64,000 nt of DNA from Dryomyza anilis (Eukaryota > Arthropoda > Insecta > Diptera > Dryomyzidae), in contig OX638133.1 in the NCBI GenBank assembly GCA_951804985.1, forward strand, positions 5,290,501 to 5,354,500, read 5' to 3'. Below, in pieces: positions 24,290 through 35,269 of the stretch (position 1 is its first letter; each line of letters begins with the position of its first letter). The notes beneath the pieces are model-generated. The model was not told the DNA's origin. It did no database searches and was given only the letters and a program-made list of their open reading frames with translations. A program made the position numbers and the translations under genes.

Positions 24290-24720
24290 CGGGCCACCCT
24301 GTTCACAAAAAAGTAGAAGCAAAAATATTTTTTTTTCTCTATAAATTCCTTTATTTTGATCAAGAAGAAAATGTTGCGATGCGCACAGCATCGGCAAAAG
24401 GATGAAGGCGACGACATTAGCTGCCAACAGAAGACAGCAATGGTAACAGCAACAGCAGGAGAAACAACAGCAACATCGCGGGCAACAACATCAGAAATTC
24501 CAGACAAAAATCAACGGGAAACAACATAAAAATGAATGCCAGCAACAACGACACTGCTTGAATTTCTTACACTATGTTGCAAATAGACAACGACGACGGC
24601 AGCAACAGCTACAACAACAATGGTTACCAAGTGTATGACGACAATTTTAAATACGCTGACTTTGAAGAATTTAATTCAATGTAGCAGTCGGATGAAGTCT
24701 AGGAGACTTGGCTGGACATT
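24290..24720. other. CAG/ACA-rich single-copy island
   Basis: Balanced composition with repeated CAACAGCAACAGCAGGAGAA-like words; open frames follow the triplets only. No gene recognised. Confidence 0.35.
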
Positions 24721-25362
24721 TTTCGAAATATAAAAAGAATAATTTATAAAATAAAAAAATAGTAAGAATAAAATAAAAATAAGTAATAAATGGTAGAAAA
24801 AATAAATGTAATGATTCAAATTAATTAACAATTAGCGTATTCACAGTTTATCGTATTATAGTATGGTACCATGTAGTATATATACGAAACAATAATATTC
24901 AAATGTCCATTTATTATTGCAACCCTTATAAAAGGAATTGGGTGTGAATTCTTGATTCTAAACCCAGTGTCTGGTAATATTTAAATAATGCATTTTTCCA
25001 AGAGCTGACTGAGACATTTTGTGCTTTTTAAATTTATTTTGTTTGAAATTTTTGTGCGTTTTTGAATCTTGATTGGATTTTATTATTTTTTTTTTTTTGT
25101 TGTATTATTTCCAAGGCGCACGACATAAAGCGGCGCTGATAAGAAAAGAGTGCCAGCAAAATGCCACCCAACTAAATTTTACAACAGCAACAATAGCAAC
25201 TACAACGACGAAGTCCAGAGTCACCAAGCCGAATACAAAAATAACTAGTCGGGCAGCCATACAGCCAAGCTTCGTGCACATGCTCATCCACTTGTCGTAG
25301 GCAAGTCGTTGTTGTTTTTGTTGCGATACATTGTTGTTGTACTCTTTTGTTGTTGCATTAGT
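24721..25362. other. AT-rich spacer and a short balanced island
   Basis: 24721-25070 is A/T-rich with no feature. 25105-25330 is more balanced, with CAACAGCAACAATAGCAAC-like words. No gene is supported. Confidence 0.35.
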
Positions 25363-25517
25363 TACACTGAAAAAAAAATAGTTGTATTATTCATGATATT
25401 GTATATTGTTTTGAATCATTATAACTCAAACAATAAACAAATCCATCCTATTTAGAAATCGTTTAAATTTATAAAATATATAATATTTATTAATATATTT
25501 AAAATATTTATGTGAAC

Positions 25518-26456
25518 TAGAGATGTACGCGTGTCTATTTTTGATGGCACGGACACTCACGGACACGCCGATAGGTGACACCCACGAGCACGAGTCCGAC
25601 GACTAATTTTAAAGGCACGCACGAGAAGCGCAATAAAACACGGGTATATAGAAAGACACGAAGAAGCACGTAAAACACGAAAAAAGCACGAAATCACACA
25701 AAAAACTAGGCAAAACGTGAAAAATAATATTATAAACAGGGACTGAAACCCTTTAGAATATCGGTTTCGGTTCTGGTTCCAAGATTTATAAAAAGCGGTT
25801 ACAATTCCGGTTTCAACCTAATTTATATAAGTTCCGATACCAGTTTCACACATTTTTTAATGACGGTGGCGATTTCGGTTACAAAAATCGAAACTTCTCC
25901 GGTTGTTGCAGTCCCAAAGAGGTACTAAAATTCTTTATATATCGTTCCAAGATTTAAAAAATAGCATTTCCGGTTCCTATTCCAGTTCCAACCAAAAAAA
26001 ATATATATGTGTTCCGATTCCTGTTCCACATATTTTTAAATCGGTTCTAGTACCGGTTCTTTATAGTCCTTAATAAATAATTAAAAAAATAACTTTCGTA
26101 CTGTTTTATGTTTTTAATCAAAACAACTGCGGAATCGGAACCAGTCGGGGACCGCAAAAAACAGGAATCGGAACCGTATAGATTTTTGGAACCGAAATCG
26201 AAGCCGTTATTCAAAAATGTGTGGAACCGATACCGATATTCCAAAGTGTGTTTGTCCCTGCTTAAAATACCACGATATTTTCATTTTCTGATGCTGTAAG
26301 TAAAGAATTTTTTTTTAGAAACTAAAAAAAGTAGAGTAGAAAATAAAAAAAATATTTAATGCGTGCACGACATAACTAGCACTCAGGGAGATTTTCACGC
26401 GCGAACTCAGATTTTCGGGCGTGACACGAAAAAGGTAAGGCACGCGCCCATTTCTA
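25518..26456. mobile_element. hAT-like non-autonomous element 1
   Basis: Ends TAGAGATGTACGCGTG (left) and, inverted, TAGAAATGGGCGCGTG (right), flanked by 8-bp near-identical duplications ATGTGAAC (25510-25517) and ATGCGAAC (26457-26464). An 8-bp duplication and TAGAGATGGG-type end fit the hAT superfamily. Subterminal regions are rich in CACG words (CACGAGCACG, GAAGCACGTAAAACACG). No transposase. A relative with better preserved ends is at 56248-59145. Confidence 0.72.
25737..26260. mobile_element. Nested foldback with CAGGGAC ends and CGGTTCC repeats
   Basis: Starts CAGGGACTGAAACC and ends TTTGTCCCTG, with repeated CGGTTCCGGTTCC-type sequence inverted between the two halves (GGTTTCGGTTCTGGTTCC left, GGAACCGATACCGATATTCC right). 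The flanking 8 bases match at only 5 positions, so the duplication is decayed or absent. Probably a small hAT-like foldback nested in 25518-26456. Confidence 0.5.
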
Positions 26457-26606
26457 ATGCGAACTAATTATTCCTATGAACTGTTATATAAATGATATAT
26501 CATTTAAATAATAAAAAATATATTTTTCTATTTATTATATTTTATTTCAATTTAAATTCGATCGAATTTGTTTTTAAAACAAACTAAATATATTCAAATA
26601 TATAGA

Positions 26607-26850
26607 GGCGCGGTAGCTCAGTAGTTTGTGCGTTGGACTGCGAGCCGAAAGGTCCCCGGTTCAAGTCTGGACTGGGGCTAACAACATCTTTTCATAGAAA
26701 CATTTTTCTATACCGCACTACCTCTAGGCTCGCAATAAACTGTAGGTCCCACCACTTTTAGTACAAATATAACACACGTAGCTCAAAAATGGTGAGAGAG
26801 CTCGGCCTAAGTTCTTATAGGATTGTAGTGCCAAACTATTATTATTATTA
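26607..26850 (+). mobile_element. tRNA-derived SINE with internal deletion
   Basis: Has the tRNA-like head (CGCGGTAGCTCAGTAGTTTG, box B GGTTCAAGTCTGG), then jumps at about 26726 from CTACCTCTAGGCT to CGCAATAAACTGTAGGTCC, missing about 65 bases of body present in the other copies, including the CACCCGCCGTTCGG block. Tail is TATTATTATTATTA. The flanking AAATATATTCAA (left about 26586, right about 26850) is a likely target duplication. Confidence 0.85.
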
Positions 26851-27003
26851 AATATATTCAATGAAATATAAAAATGAAAATCGTTCAAATAAATCCTAAA
26901 CGATTTCAATTCGTAGTCACAAATTATAATGTTAATCGAAAAAGAATTTGTGAATTTAATTAAATTTGAAATGATTTATTTAATAACCATTTCTTTCGGT
27001 GTA

Positions 27004-27719
27004 TAATATTGGCGTTGTTATACCTCGTATATGTCGTATACGGCACGGAAGGCAGTATCTTTGAGCTTATGTGCCTGAATGTGCGAGATAGTGCTGTGGG
27101 TGGTGGCGCGATTGTGTTTTAGAAGGAAGAGTTAAATATTTTCGTATATTTAATGCATGGAATTTTTCCGTTAAGTTTAGTTAAGACAATTTAAAAACTA
27201 ATTTGTATTTCTGAATTTCAAAGAAATGCAAAAAAAAAAATAGAAATAACAAATAGTACAAATAATACAGAATAAGTAAGAAATAAAATAATATAAAATT
27301 AATTTAAAAAAATGAATGTTAATGTTATTAAAAAAAAACATTACGATATTAATTTACATTTTAAATACAAAAATACAAAATAAATAAATAAGAAATTTTT
27401 ACAAATTCAACACAGAAGAATAAAAATAGACATGAAAAATTTAAAGAATTCTAATAAAAAAAAGAAAAAATGTATAAAGTCGAGATGAAGAAAAAATGTG
27501 TAATAATAAAAAAATAATATAAAACTGTTCGAACTTTATGGTAAAACACCGTAATTCCGCCTTAGTGCCTAATTTCGTCCTATTTGGTTTAAAGCTTAGA
27601 AAAGGTACAAATGCAAAAGTTTTTAAATTTTAAAGAAAAGAAAACTATGATGCAAAGCTATGACCTTGTTGATTATTTTAAATTATATACCAAATAAGTA
27701 GATATAGTGTGACATAAAA
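27004..27719. other. AT-rich spacer
   Basis: No gene. A short balanced segment at 27010-27120 is followed by A-rich sequence with many poly-A runs. Confidence 0.4.
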
Positions 27720-29170
27720 TGTTCCAAGTTTGACCCCTCTACGACGCTCCGTTTAGTTAAGTTAAGATGTGATGTTAAAGATGTGATTTCTCGAATCCTA
27801 CTAAGTTTGGCCCCTCTACGACTCTTCGTTTAGTTTCTACAGCCTTTTGAAGTTAGAATGAAAAGTGCAAAGTTTGACTCCTCTACGACGCTCAGAGTTT
27901 GATCCCTCTACGACGCTCCGTTTAGATTCTACAGCCATTTGAAGTTAAATTTGTGATTTATCGAATACTACTAAATCGATCCCTTTTATTGTTATACCAA
28001 AGAATCAGATTTAGTATGGGATAAAAAGTGCAAAGTTTGTCTACTCTACGACGATCCGTTTAGATTCTACAGCCTTTTGATGTTAGGATAAAAAAGTGCA
28101 AAGTTTGACCCCTCTACGACGCTCCGTTTAGATTCTACAGCCATTTGAAGTTAAAGATGTGATTTCTCGAATCCTACTAAGTCGATCCCTTTTATTTTTA
28201 TACCAAATAATCAGATTTAGTATGGGATAAAAAGTGCAAAGTTTGACCCATCTACGACGCTCCGTTTAGATTCTACAGCCATTTGAAGTTAAAGATGTGA
28301 TTTCTCGAATCCTACTAAGTCGATCCCTTTTATTTTTATACCAAATAATCAGATTTAGTATGGGATAAAAAGTGCAAAGTTTGACCCCTCTACGACGCTC
28401 CGTTTAGATTCTACAGCCATTTGAAGTTAAAGATGTGATTTCTCGAATCCTACTAAGTCGATCCCTTTTATTTTTATACCAAATAATCAGATTTAGTATG
28501 GGATAAAAAGTGCAAAGTTTGACCCCTCTACGACGCTCCGTTTAATCAGATTTAGTATAGGATAAAAAGTGCAAAGTTTGACCCCTCTACGACGCTCCGT
28601 TTAGATTCTACAGCCATTTGAAGTTAAAGATGTGATTTCTCGAATCCTACTAAGTCGATCCCTTTTATTTTTATACCAAATAATCAGATTTAGTATGGGA
28701 TAAAAAGTGCAAAGTTTGACCCCTCTACGACGCTCCGTTTAATCAGATTTAGTATAGGATAAAAAGTGCAAAGTTTGACCCCTCTACGACGCTCCGTTTA
28801 GATTCTACAGCCATTTGAAGTTAAAGATGTGATTTCTCGAATCCTACTAAGTCGATCCCTTTTATTTTATACCAAATAATCAGATTTAGTATGGGATAAA
28901 AAGTGCAAAGTTTGACCCCTCTACGACGCTCCGTTTAGATTCTACAGCCTTTTGAAGTTAGAATGAAAAGTGCAAAGTTTGACCCCTCTACGACGCTTCG
29001 TTTAGGTTCTACAGCTATTTGAAGTTATAGATGTGATTTCTCGAATCCTACTAAGTCGATCCCATTTATTTTTATACCAAATAATCAGATTTAGTATGGG
29101 ATAAAAAGTGCAGAGTTTGGCACCTCTACGACGCACCGTTTAGGATTTATAGGCATTTGAAGTAAAAGTT
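27720..29170. repeat. 138-bp satellite array with 138+59 higher-order units
   Basis: The core GACCCCTCTACGACGCTCCG recurs. Copies of GCTCCGTTTA start at 28121, 28259, 28397, 28535, 28594, 28732, 28791 and 28928: spacings 138, 138, 138, 59, 138, 59, 137. Each full unit contains ATTCTACAGCCATTTGAAG, GATTTCTCGAATCCTACTAA and ATAATCAGATTTAGTATGGG; the 59-bp unit lacks the middle 79 bp. Outer units (27720-28080, 28950-29170) are more diverged than central ones, the usual pattern of unequal exchange. No coding capacity. Confidence 0.92.
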
Positions 29171-29460
29171 GTGATTTCGGCATACTTGAGGATATCATAT
29201 ATATTTTTTAAGGGAAACTAAAAAATTAAATGAACGTTTTTCACAAATAAATTCATTTAACATTTTAAAAATGCATTTTAATTTTTTGTACTAATAGCTC
29301 ATACGACCTGTATTCAATATGATGAATTAATTTATTATGATTTTTGACGTACTTTAAGATTTTGCTATGTGCGAACGGTGTAAAACTGAATTATTTTTAA
29401 GATCAAGTGTACATTTTATCACATTAAGACGTTTATGATATACAATTTTAGAAACATCAT
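29171..29460. other. AT-rich spacer
   Basis: No gene or repeat supported between the satellite and the next SINE. Confidence 0.4.
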
Positions 29461-29768
29461 AATAATAAAAATAATAGTTTGGCACTACAGTCCTATAAGA
29501 ACTTAGGCCGACCTCTCACCATTTTGAGATGTGCGTGTTATATTTGTACTCAAAGTGGTGGGACCTACAGTTTATTGCCGAATCCGAACGGCGGGTGAGA
29601 GCTTTTCATAGGCAATGTTTTACTCTCGTAGGTTTGCTATTTACTGCCGAGAGGTAACGCGGTATAGAAAAATGTGTCTATGAAAATATGTTGTTAGCCC
29701 CAGTCCAGGCTTGAACCGGGGACCTTTCGGCTCGCAGTCCAACGCACTAACCACTGAGCCACCGCGGC
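29461..29768 (-). mobile_element. tRNA-derived SINE, full-length copy
   Basis: Minus-strand copy with intact tRNA-like head (GCCGCGGTGGCTCAGTGGTT), box B GGTTCAAGCCTGG and complete body, ending in a TATTATTTTTATTATT tail. It is flanked by AAACATC at 29452-29458 and 29772-29778, a plausible target-site duplication. Very similar to the copies at 641-955 and 33055-33363. Confidence 0.9.
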
Positions 29769-30372
29769 TACAAACATCTTAACCATTAACTAAATCAGTT
29801 GAAATTGCATTTCGAATACTTGTGGTATGTTTACTATTGACGAAATTTCATCTAGTTCAAACTAAGTATAATTTGAAAATGATACTAAAAACTGGGTGTA
29901 TTAAGAAGTTGAATTAAGGACTTCTTTAAGATTATTTTTATCACTTATTATAAAACCCTCTCAAATATTATATGCATTATTAATATATAAACTATGTAGA
30001 GCACTTTCTTTAAATTTATGTACAGCAGATTTAAAAGGGACTTGAGCCATGAGTTTTTAGAGCCTGAAGACTTAAAGATTAAAAGCTCAGGACAACACGA
30101 AGACAAATCACTTATAACTGACTAGTTATTCGTTGTCTCAATTCAATGCGATCATTTTATTTTTGTGCTCCAAAATTAGAATTTTCTATAACAAAAAAAA
30201 AAAAAACGTATTTTAATCGAATTGACGTTTGAGTTCTGATGAAAGTGAAATTTAGAACATGCTCCATAAATATTTTTGGAACAAAATAGTTTTTCGATTT
30301 CCGATTACTACCACGGTACATTTTTTTGCTAATCTCGACATTTTATGATCAATTTCTGTAGAGATTAAGTAC
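29769..30372. other. AT-rich spacer
   Basis: No gene. A small fragment near 29845-29900 (AGTTCAAACTAAGTATAATT) resembles the TTAAACTTAGTTTAA elements that follow. Confidence 0.4.
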
Positions 30373-30800
30373 GAGCTTTCCAGTCTAATATTAAACTTAG
30401 TTTAAACTTTTATACATTTATGTTCAGTTTTTCAGTACAACGTTAAACTTAGTTTAATCTTTTCACATTTTTAAAACTTTTTAGTTTCTAATCAAAACCG
30501 CGAAATGTTGTTAAATTTTACAGAAAAAAAGATAATCAGTAGTAAGTTAATATGACATTTTAAATATTTGTTATATGTTGATAATAGACGATATATCAAC
30601 AGTTTAAACTAAGTTTAATTTGAAAACTGGCCCTTATAAAGCGACGAAAGTTCCGAATTGAAATTAAAATTTACAAACTTCAAAACAATCAGTTGTTGTC
30701 GTAATAAAAGAAATTTATAATTAGTTGATTATGAGCGAAGTTAAACGTAGTCTTTCATTTTAAAATTAAACTACGTTTAAGTTGAAAATGGCACTGAAAA
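30373..30800. mobile_element. MITE cluster with TTAAACTTAGTTTAA palindromes
   Basis: Left segment TTCCAGTCTAATATTAAACT (30378) is inverted on the right at 30602-30635 (TTTAAACTAAGTTTAATTTG followed by AAAACTGGCC). The palindrome TTAAACTTAGTTTAA or a variant also occurs at 30395, 30432 and 30725-30790 (GTTAAACGTAGTC, AAACTACGTTTAAGTTG). Probably two adjacent or nested copies of one small MITE. No coding sequence. Confidence 0.6.
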
Positions 30801-30959
30801 ACTATAGCGAAATCATACAAATTTGCGGAAATTGGTAATAATATAAAATTTCTAAAATAAAATTCTGAAAAATATAAAAAAAAATCTAAAATAAAATTTT
30901 ATAAATACAAATTGAAAATTTAAATTTTATAAATACAAATTCAAAATTTTAATTTATTA

Positions 30960-32060
30960 TCAAAAATTGCGCAAAAAAGAAACTTGCTTCAACTTAAAGC
31001 ACAAACATGGGGCAACCAGCCAATCGAACCCTGCAGTGCTGCGCCAAACCATTGTCGAAATCTCCACGCGAATGTTACGATTTTGCAACGTCGCGTGGCG
31101 CAAGCCATGTGGCCCACACACGCGGACACGCGAGCAGCAACCTGCAGACCAGCAACAACAATACCACAGCAATAGCAATAGCAAAAGCAGCAGCAACAAC
31201 GACCTGTCTGCCTTGCTGACTGCTTTCAGCTGCCGCAGCACGTATTCTATTTCTTCGGCGAGTATAACAAAGGCGGCAAGTACGACGTCCATGCGTCCAA
31301 AACTTTTGCTATTCTAACAAAGATAAAATAACAGAAAAATGAATAAAAAAAAATAAAAATAAAATATAAAAGAAGAGAACTAAAATAAAAAATATATAAA
31401 AAAAAGTAAAAAACAATATAAATATTAAACGAAAAAATATAAAACATAGAAAAAAAATTATATTAAAAGAAAAATAAATGAAGATAAAATGTACAAAAAT
31501 AAAAACAGAAAATAGACGGCTCGAGCCATGCGGCAGCAATAGCAAAGCGTAGCAAGAATTCCCAACATTAGCTGCAGCAGCAGCATTCGAACCGGCAACC
31601 AGAATGAGCGCCAATGAAAAAAAAAACATTTTTCACAAACACACACACTCGAAGATGCAGCAGCAACAGCAAAGAGTTGCCAGGATCCTTGCTGTGCCGC
31701 AAGCTAGTCCGTCACTCCACCCAAAACAACGAACATCGCTACCTCCGCCACAGCCATACACGGCCCACCATCCATGCCTACTCGCTGCACAACAGGACAC
31801 CCTCTGTGCTACGGCAACACATTAAAGCGAAGTTCTACGTTTGCGGCTTTAAGTTTGCCAAAGGAAAGCTTTAATTTTGCGCATGAGAACGCCATATTTT
31901 GGGGAACTTTTAAAGGGGCTGTTGCTGCGTGGATTCATTAAAGGAATTCGTTGTCGTTCTCGTCGTCGTTGTAGTCGTCACGACGTGGCAAGAATGACTA
32001 GGCTGCTGATGGTGCTGTGAAAGGATGTTATGTGGCAGGCACTTTGGCATTAGGAGTAAA
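30960..32060. other. GC-richer single-copy islands with CAG/CAA triplets
   Basis: 30967-31320 and 31510-32040 have balanced composition, CpG words and CAGCAGCAACAAC runs, separated by an A-rich stretch. Overlapping open frames up to about 116 codons occur on both strands, but none has a recognisable domain and the triplet repeats alone can keep frames open. A gene or lncRNA is not excluded; a conserved non-coding region is more likely. Confidence 0.35.
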
Positions 32061-32394
32061 AATAAAAAATGTTATTGATGAATATTTTCAAAAATATAAT
32101 GGAATTTCAATGTGGCGGCAGGGTGGCGTTTTATTTCGAGGTTAGAAGTGCGAAATAATGAGAAATATGCGCGGAAGATGAATCGCAAGGAAATACTAAA
32201 ATTTGCGGCTTTAATAATTTACAGAAAGCAGTATAATAATTTAATGGGGGCAATATTTTGGTAGAAAAACTATTTGTATCGTACAATATTTTATCAAAAA
32301 TAATATCTTCAAAGTTTAATGCAATAATAATTATTTATATAACTAAAAATTGTATTGAGTATTTTTTTAACTGGTATTTCGTACCCGGGATGCA
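32061..32394. other. AT-rich spacer
   Basis: No gene or repeat supported. Confidence 0.35.
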
Positions 32395-33590
32395 CAACGG
32401 GGATTTTTAATTTTTATTTTTTTTTTTGGTTTTTAACCCATTTTTTAAGCATAGCCTATTTGGTCGTTTTTGTTTTTCCCGTTTTTTGTTTTTGCTATTC
32501 TTTAGATTTTTCCATTTTATCATTTTTTTATATGGTCACTTCGTTTTTTTTCTTCTGATTTTGTTTTTAAAATTGACTTTTTCTTTTTGCTTTAATTTTT
32601 TGTGGATTTGTGTTTTGCTTTTGTTTTTGGGTTTTAAATTATGTTTTTTGCGCTTTAAGTTTTTGTATTTTTGCGTTTTTGATTTTGTGTTTTTCTTTAT
32701 TTTTGTATTTTTAATTTTTTGGTTTTAGTTTTTTTTTCTTTTGTATTTTTTATTTTTGTGTTTTTGCTTTTGTGTGTTTTGATTTGGATTTTTATTTTTT
32801 TATATTATGTTTTGCTTTTGTTTTGAGTCTTTGTTTTTATTTTTGCTTTTATTTTGTGTGTTGCTTTTGTTTCTGCGTTTTTAGTTATGGTGTTTTTGCG
32901 ATTTGATTTTGTGGTTTTGTGTTCTTGCTTTTGTGATTTAAATTTAGCTTTTATTTTTATGTTTTTCCATCTTTTTTTTGTTTGTTTTTATTTTGCTGTT
33001 ATTTTTGTGTTTTGCTTTTGTTTTTGTGTTTTTGCTTTTGTATATTTTTATGTAGCCGCGGTAGCTCAGTGGTTAGTGCGTTGGACTGCGAGCCGAAAGG
33101 TCCCCGGTTCAAGCCTGGACTGGGGCTAACAACATCTTTTCATAGAAAACATTTTCCTATACCATGCTACCTCTCGGCAGTAAATGGCAAACCTACGAGA
33201 GTAAAACATTGCCTATGAAAAGCTCTCACCCGCCGTTCGGATTCGGCAATAAACTGTAGGTCCCACCACATTGAGTACAAATATAACACGCACAGCTCAA
33301 AAATGGTGAGAGAGCTCGGCCTAAGTTCTTATAGGACTGTAGTGCCAAACTATTATTATTATTTATATTTTTATGTATTTGAGTTTTATCTTCTTAGCTG
33401 GTGTAAGTGCCGAGTTATATCATTTTTAAAGTTTAGGTTGTATAGAAGGTGCCACGCCCATGTGTCCAAAGTCTGTCACCCTCCGTACTCCATAGTATCC
33501 TCGTACAAAATTTCAGCCAGATCGGTTCACGGTTAGACGTGAACAAACAGACAGACGGACCAAGATATATATGTATATAGATGATAATAT
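32395..33590 (+). mobile_element. T-rich-array element, copy 2, interrupted by SINE
   Basis: About 660 bp of TTTTGTGTTTTTGCTTTTG-like sequence (32400-33054, resuming 33364-33390) leads into a conserved module: CTTCTTAGCTGGTGTAAGTG, AGTTTAGGTTGTATAGAAGG, GCCACGCCC, ACAAAATTTCAGCCAGATCG and a tail with ACAAACAGACAGACGGACCA. The array-plus-module order is the same at 39127-40830 and, on the minus strand, at 8080-9000. Long low-complexity open frames within the array are not genes. Confidence 0.7.
33055..33363 (+). mobile_element. tRNA-derived SINE with perfect 14-bp target duplication
   Basis: Complete copy: tRNA-like head (GCCGCGGTAGCTCAGTGGTT, then box B GGTTCAAGCCTGG), body with CTCACCCGCCGTTCGGATTC and TATTATTATTATT tail. 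Flanked by the identical 14-mer TATATTTTTATGTA at 33041-33054 and 33364-33377. This fixes the element ends and fits LINE-type target-primed insertion. It is the best reference copy in the window, about 309 bp. Confidence 0.95.
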
Positions 33591-34437
33591 GTAGTAATCA
33601 ATAATACTTAATGTTTTCCGAGACAAAATATTACTACAGTATATCGGCAGCTGTCTAACAAAAGAGCAGTATTGTGGCAGATTTTACGCAGTGTACCAGA
33701 GTTTAATGAAACGTTTTTGGAAATATATTTGAAGTATTTCTATTTTTTTTAGTATATTTATTTTTTTTATTTTCATAATAGTTGCCACATCCAATATTTA
33801 AAGAATATAAAGGTAGCATGTTTCACAGAGATAAAGGCACATACAAATTGTGTTTGAATCATTTTTGAAATGCCTACCTCAAGGTAGATTATTCCAAAAA
33901 TCTACCATATGTATGCGTAAAATTGACCCTCGCAGGCAACACCAGAATATGAATATTTTACAATATTTTGAAATTACAGTATCAAGGTAGATTTTTGGAA
34001 GTTTACCGTCTGTAGATACAACAAAGTTCTCGATCGAAAATGTTGGTATTTTATCAGTACTGCATAACCAAAATGACGCGTTATTGTTAGATATCAGTGC
34101 GATTATTAGTTTTGACAATTCTTATTCATATAAACTGCCGCTTTAGCTGCCATCTCCGTAAAACAAAAAACAGACAGGATTTGATATAGGATCCGCTTTT
34201 GTCTGCCGAAAACCTGCAGAGAATCTGTTGATATTCTGCTTTCCAATTGCCATGTTTGCCTGATACCTTTAGTATAATAAAATAAAAGTAATAACATTTT
34301 ATTTTATACAAATTTTTCTTTTTCGAAAAAACAAATTCAGGCCAATTCATCCACAAATGTTTGGCAGAAATTGTTGGTAAAAAAGGTCCTGTTTTTGGGA
34401 GTATTTATTTAGAATTGGGCGGATTGTGAAAAAATAT
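33591..34437. other. AT-rich spacer with a diverged copy of the 7.5-8.06 kb repeat
   Basis: 34160-34260 (AACAGACAGGATTTGATATA, CGCTTTTGTCTGCCGAAAAC) resembles the tandem repeat at 7680-7790. The rest has no supported feature. Short open frames are not recognisable. Confidence 0.45.
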
Positions 34438-34477
34438 AAAGGGTTTTTCAATAAGAGCGCTACAAAAGTTTTTTTCA

Positions 34478-34778
34478 AGGGTTTTTCAACAGGGACGCTA
34501 CAAAAGTAGAGCGACAAGGACAGCAAACAACGTCATATTTCTTGCCGCTCTTTTGACATTTCTCTTCAGTAAGGTTTGCCATTTCATGATGAAAAGATAT
34601 ACGAGCCAATAACAAGTCGAAATTATTAAAATTGACTACCGAAATTCAAATTCGTATATCTTTCCATCATGAAATGGCAAACCTTACTGAAGAGAAATGT
34701 CAAAAGAGCAGCAAGAAATATGGCGTGGTTTGCTGTCCCTGTCGCTCTAATTTTGTAGCGTCCCTGTTGAAAAACCCT
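34478..34778. mobile_element. Palindromic mariner derivative (foldback)
   Basis: Two arms of about 128 bp, 34478-34605 and 34651-34778, are near-perfect inverted copies of the 5' end of the mariner at 22615-23731, including its terminus (AGGGTTTTTCAACAGGGACG) and the start of the transposase reading frame. The 45-bp spacer keeps a little more of that frame (codons for VEIIKI). A separate fragment of the other terminus (GGGTTTTTCAATAAGAGCGC) lies just to the left at 34441-34460. It could have been mobilised in trans by a mariner transposase. No coding capacity. Confidence 0.85.
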
Positions 34779-35269
34779 TTAAATATTCGAGTATTTTATT
34801 CTGAGTGTAGGAATATAATAATTTTAAGCTAAACCTCAACATTTTTTGTAGTATTTAGTGATGTTAAACATAATATCTCAAATAAAATCTTACAAATGTA
34901 AATTCTGTTCAGAATTAACATTTTTGCCGGGATAATTTAGCCTGACTAAATAGCCAGCACATCTGTGCACGAATCAAAACGTGACGCTATTCGAAAATAC
35001 TCCTGTACCCCGATTACGTAACTGCATAACGATAATATTCGATATCGTTATCTACCGATTATTGTAGAATGCGATGGGGATCATTATGAAACATGGAAAT
35101 TCTCTAACATTATTTGTCGCTAAAAGTAGTTAACGATATTGAATTTTGTCGATATGAAATTAGACAATCTCGTTACTGATCCGGCTACGTGATTTTACCA
35201 TTCATTAAAGATCAGTTTCAAACAGTATCGATTTCAATTCAAATAAGAAATTGTACAATTCATCCCGAG
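34779..35269. other. AT-rich spacer
   Basis: No gene or repeat family recognised. Confidence 0.35.

Larger units (their letters stand above)
25365..27001. mobile_element. TA-flanked element with CACTGAAAAAAA ends, host of nested insertions
   Basis: Left end CACTGAAAAAAAAATAGTTG after TA at 25363-25364; right end, inverted, CACCGAAAGAAATGGTTATT before TA at 27002-27003. The ends match with about five differences over 30 bases. A hAT-like element (25518-26456) and a SINE (26607-26850) are nested inside. No coding sequence. Confidence 0.6.

Noticed and set aside
30960..31317. Overlapping frames of 110 and 116 codons on opposite strands
   Set aside because: Long only because of CAG/CAA repeats and balanced composition; no recognised domain on either strand.
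33055..33126. tRNA gene (also the equivalents at 888-955, 26607-26678 and 29700-29768)
   Set aside because: The head has good A and B boxes, but the anticodon and D stems are mispaired, and each is followed by the same 230-bp body and TATT tail with target duplications. These are SINE heads.
32426..33218. Long Phe/Leu-rich open frames in the T-rich array
   Set aside because: Products of TTTTGTGTTTTTGC repeats; one runs straight into the SINE head.
34632..34832. 66-codon open frame
   Set aside because: It is the antisense of the mariner 5' end in the right arm of the palindrome.
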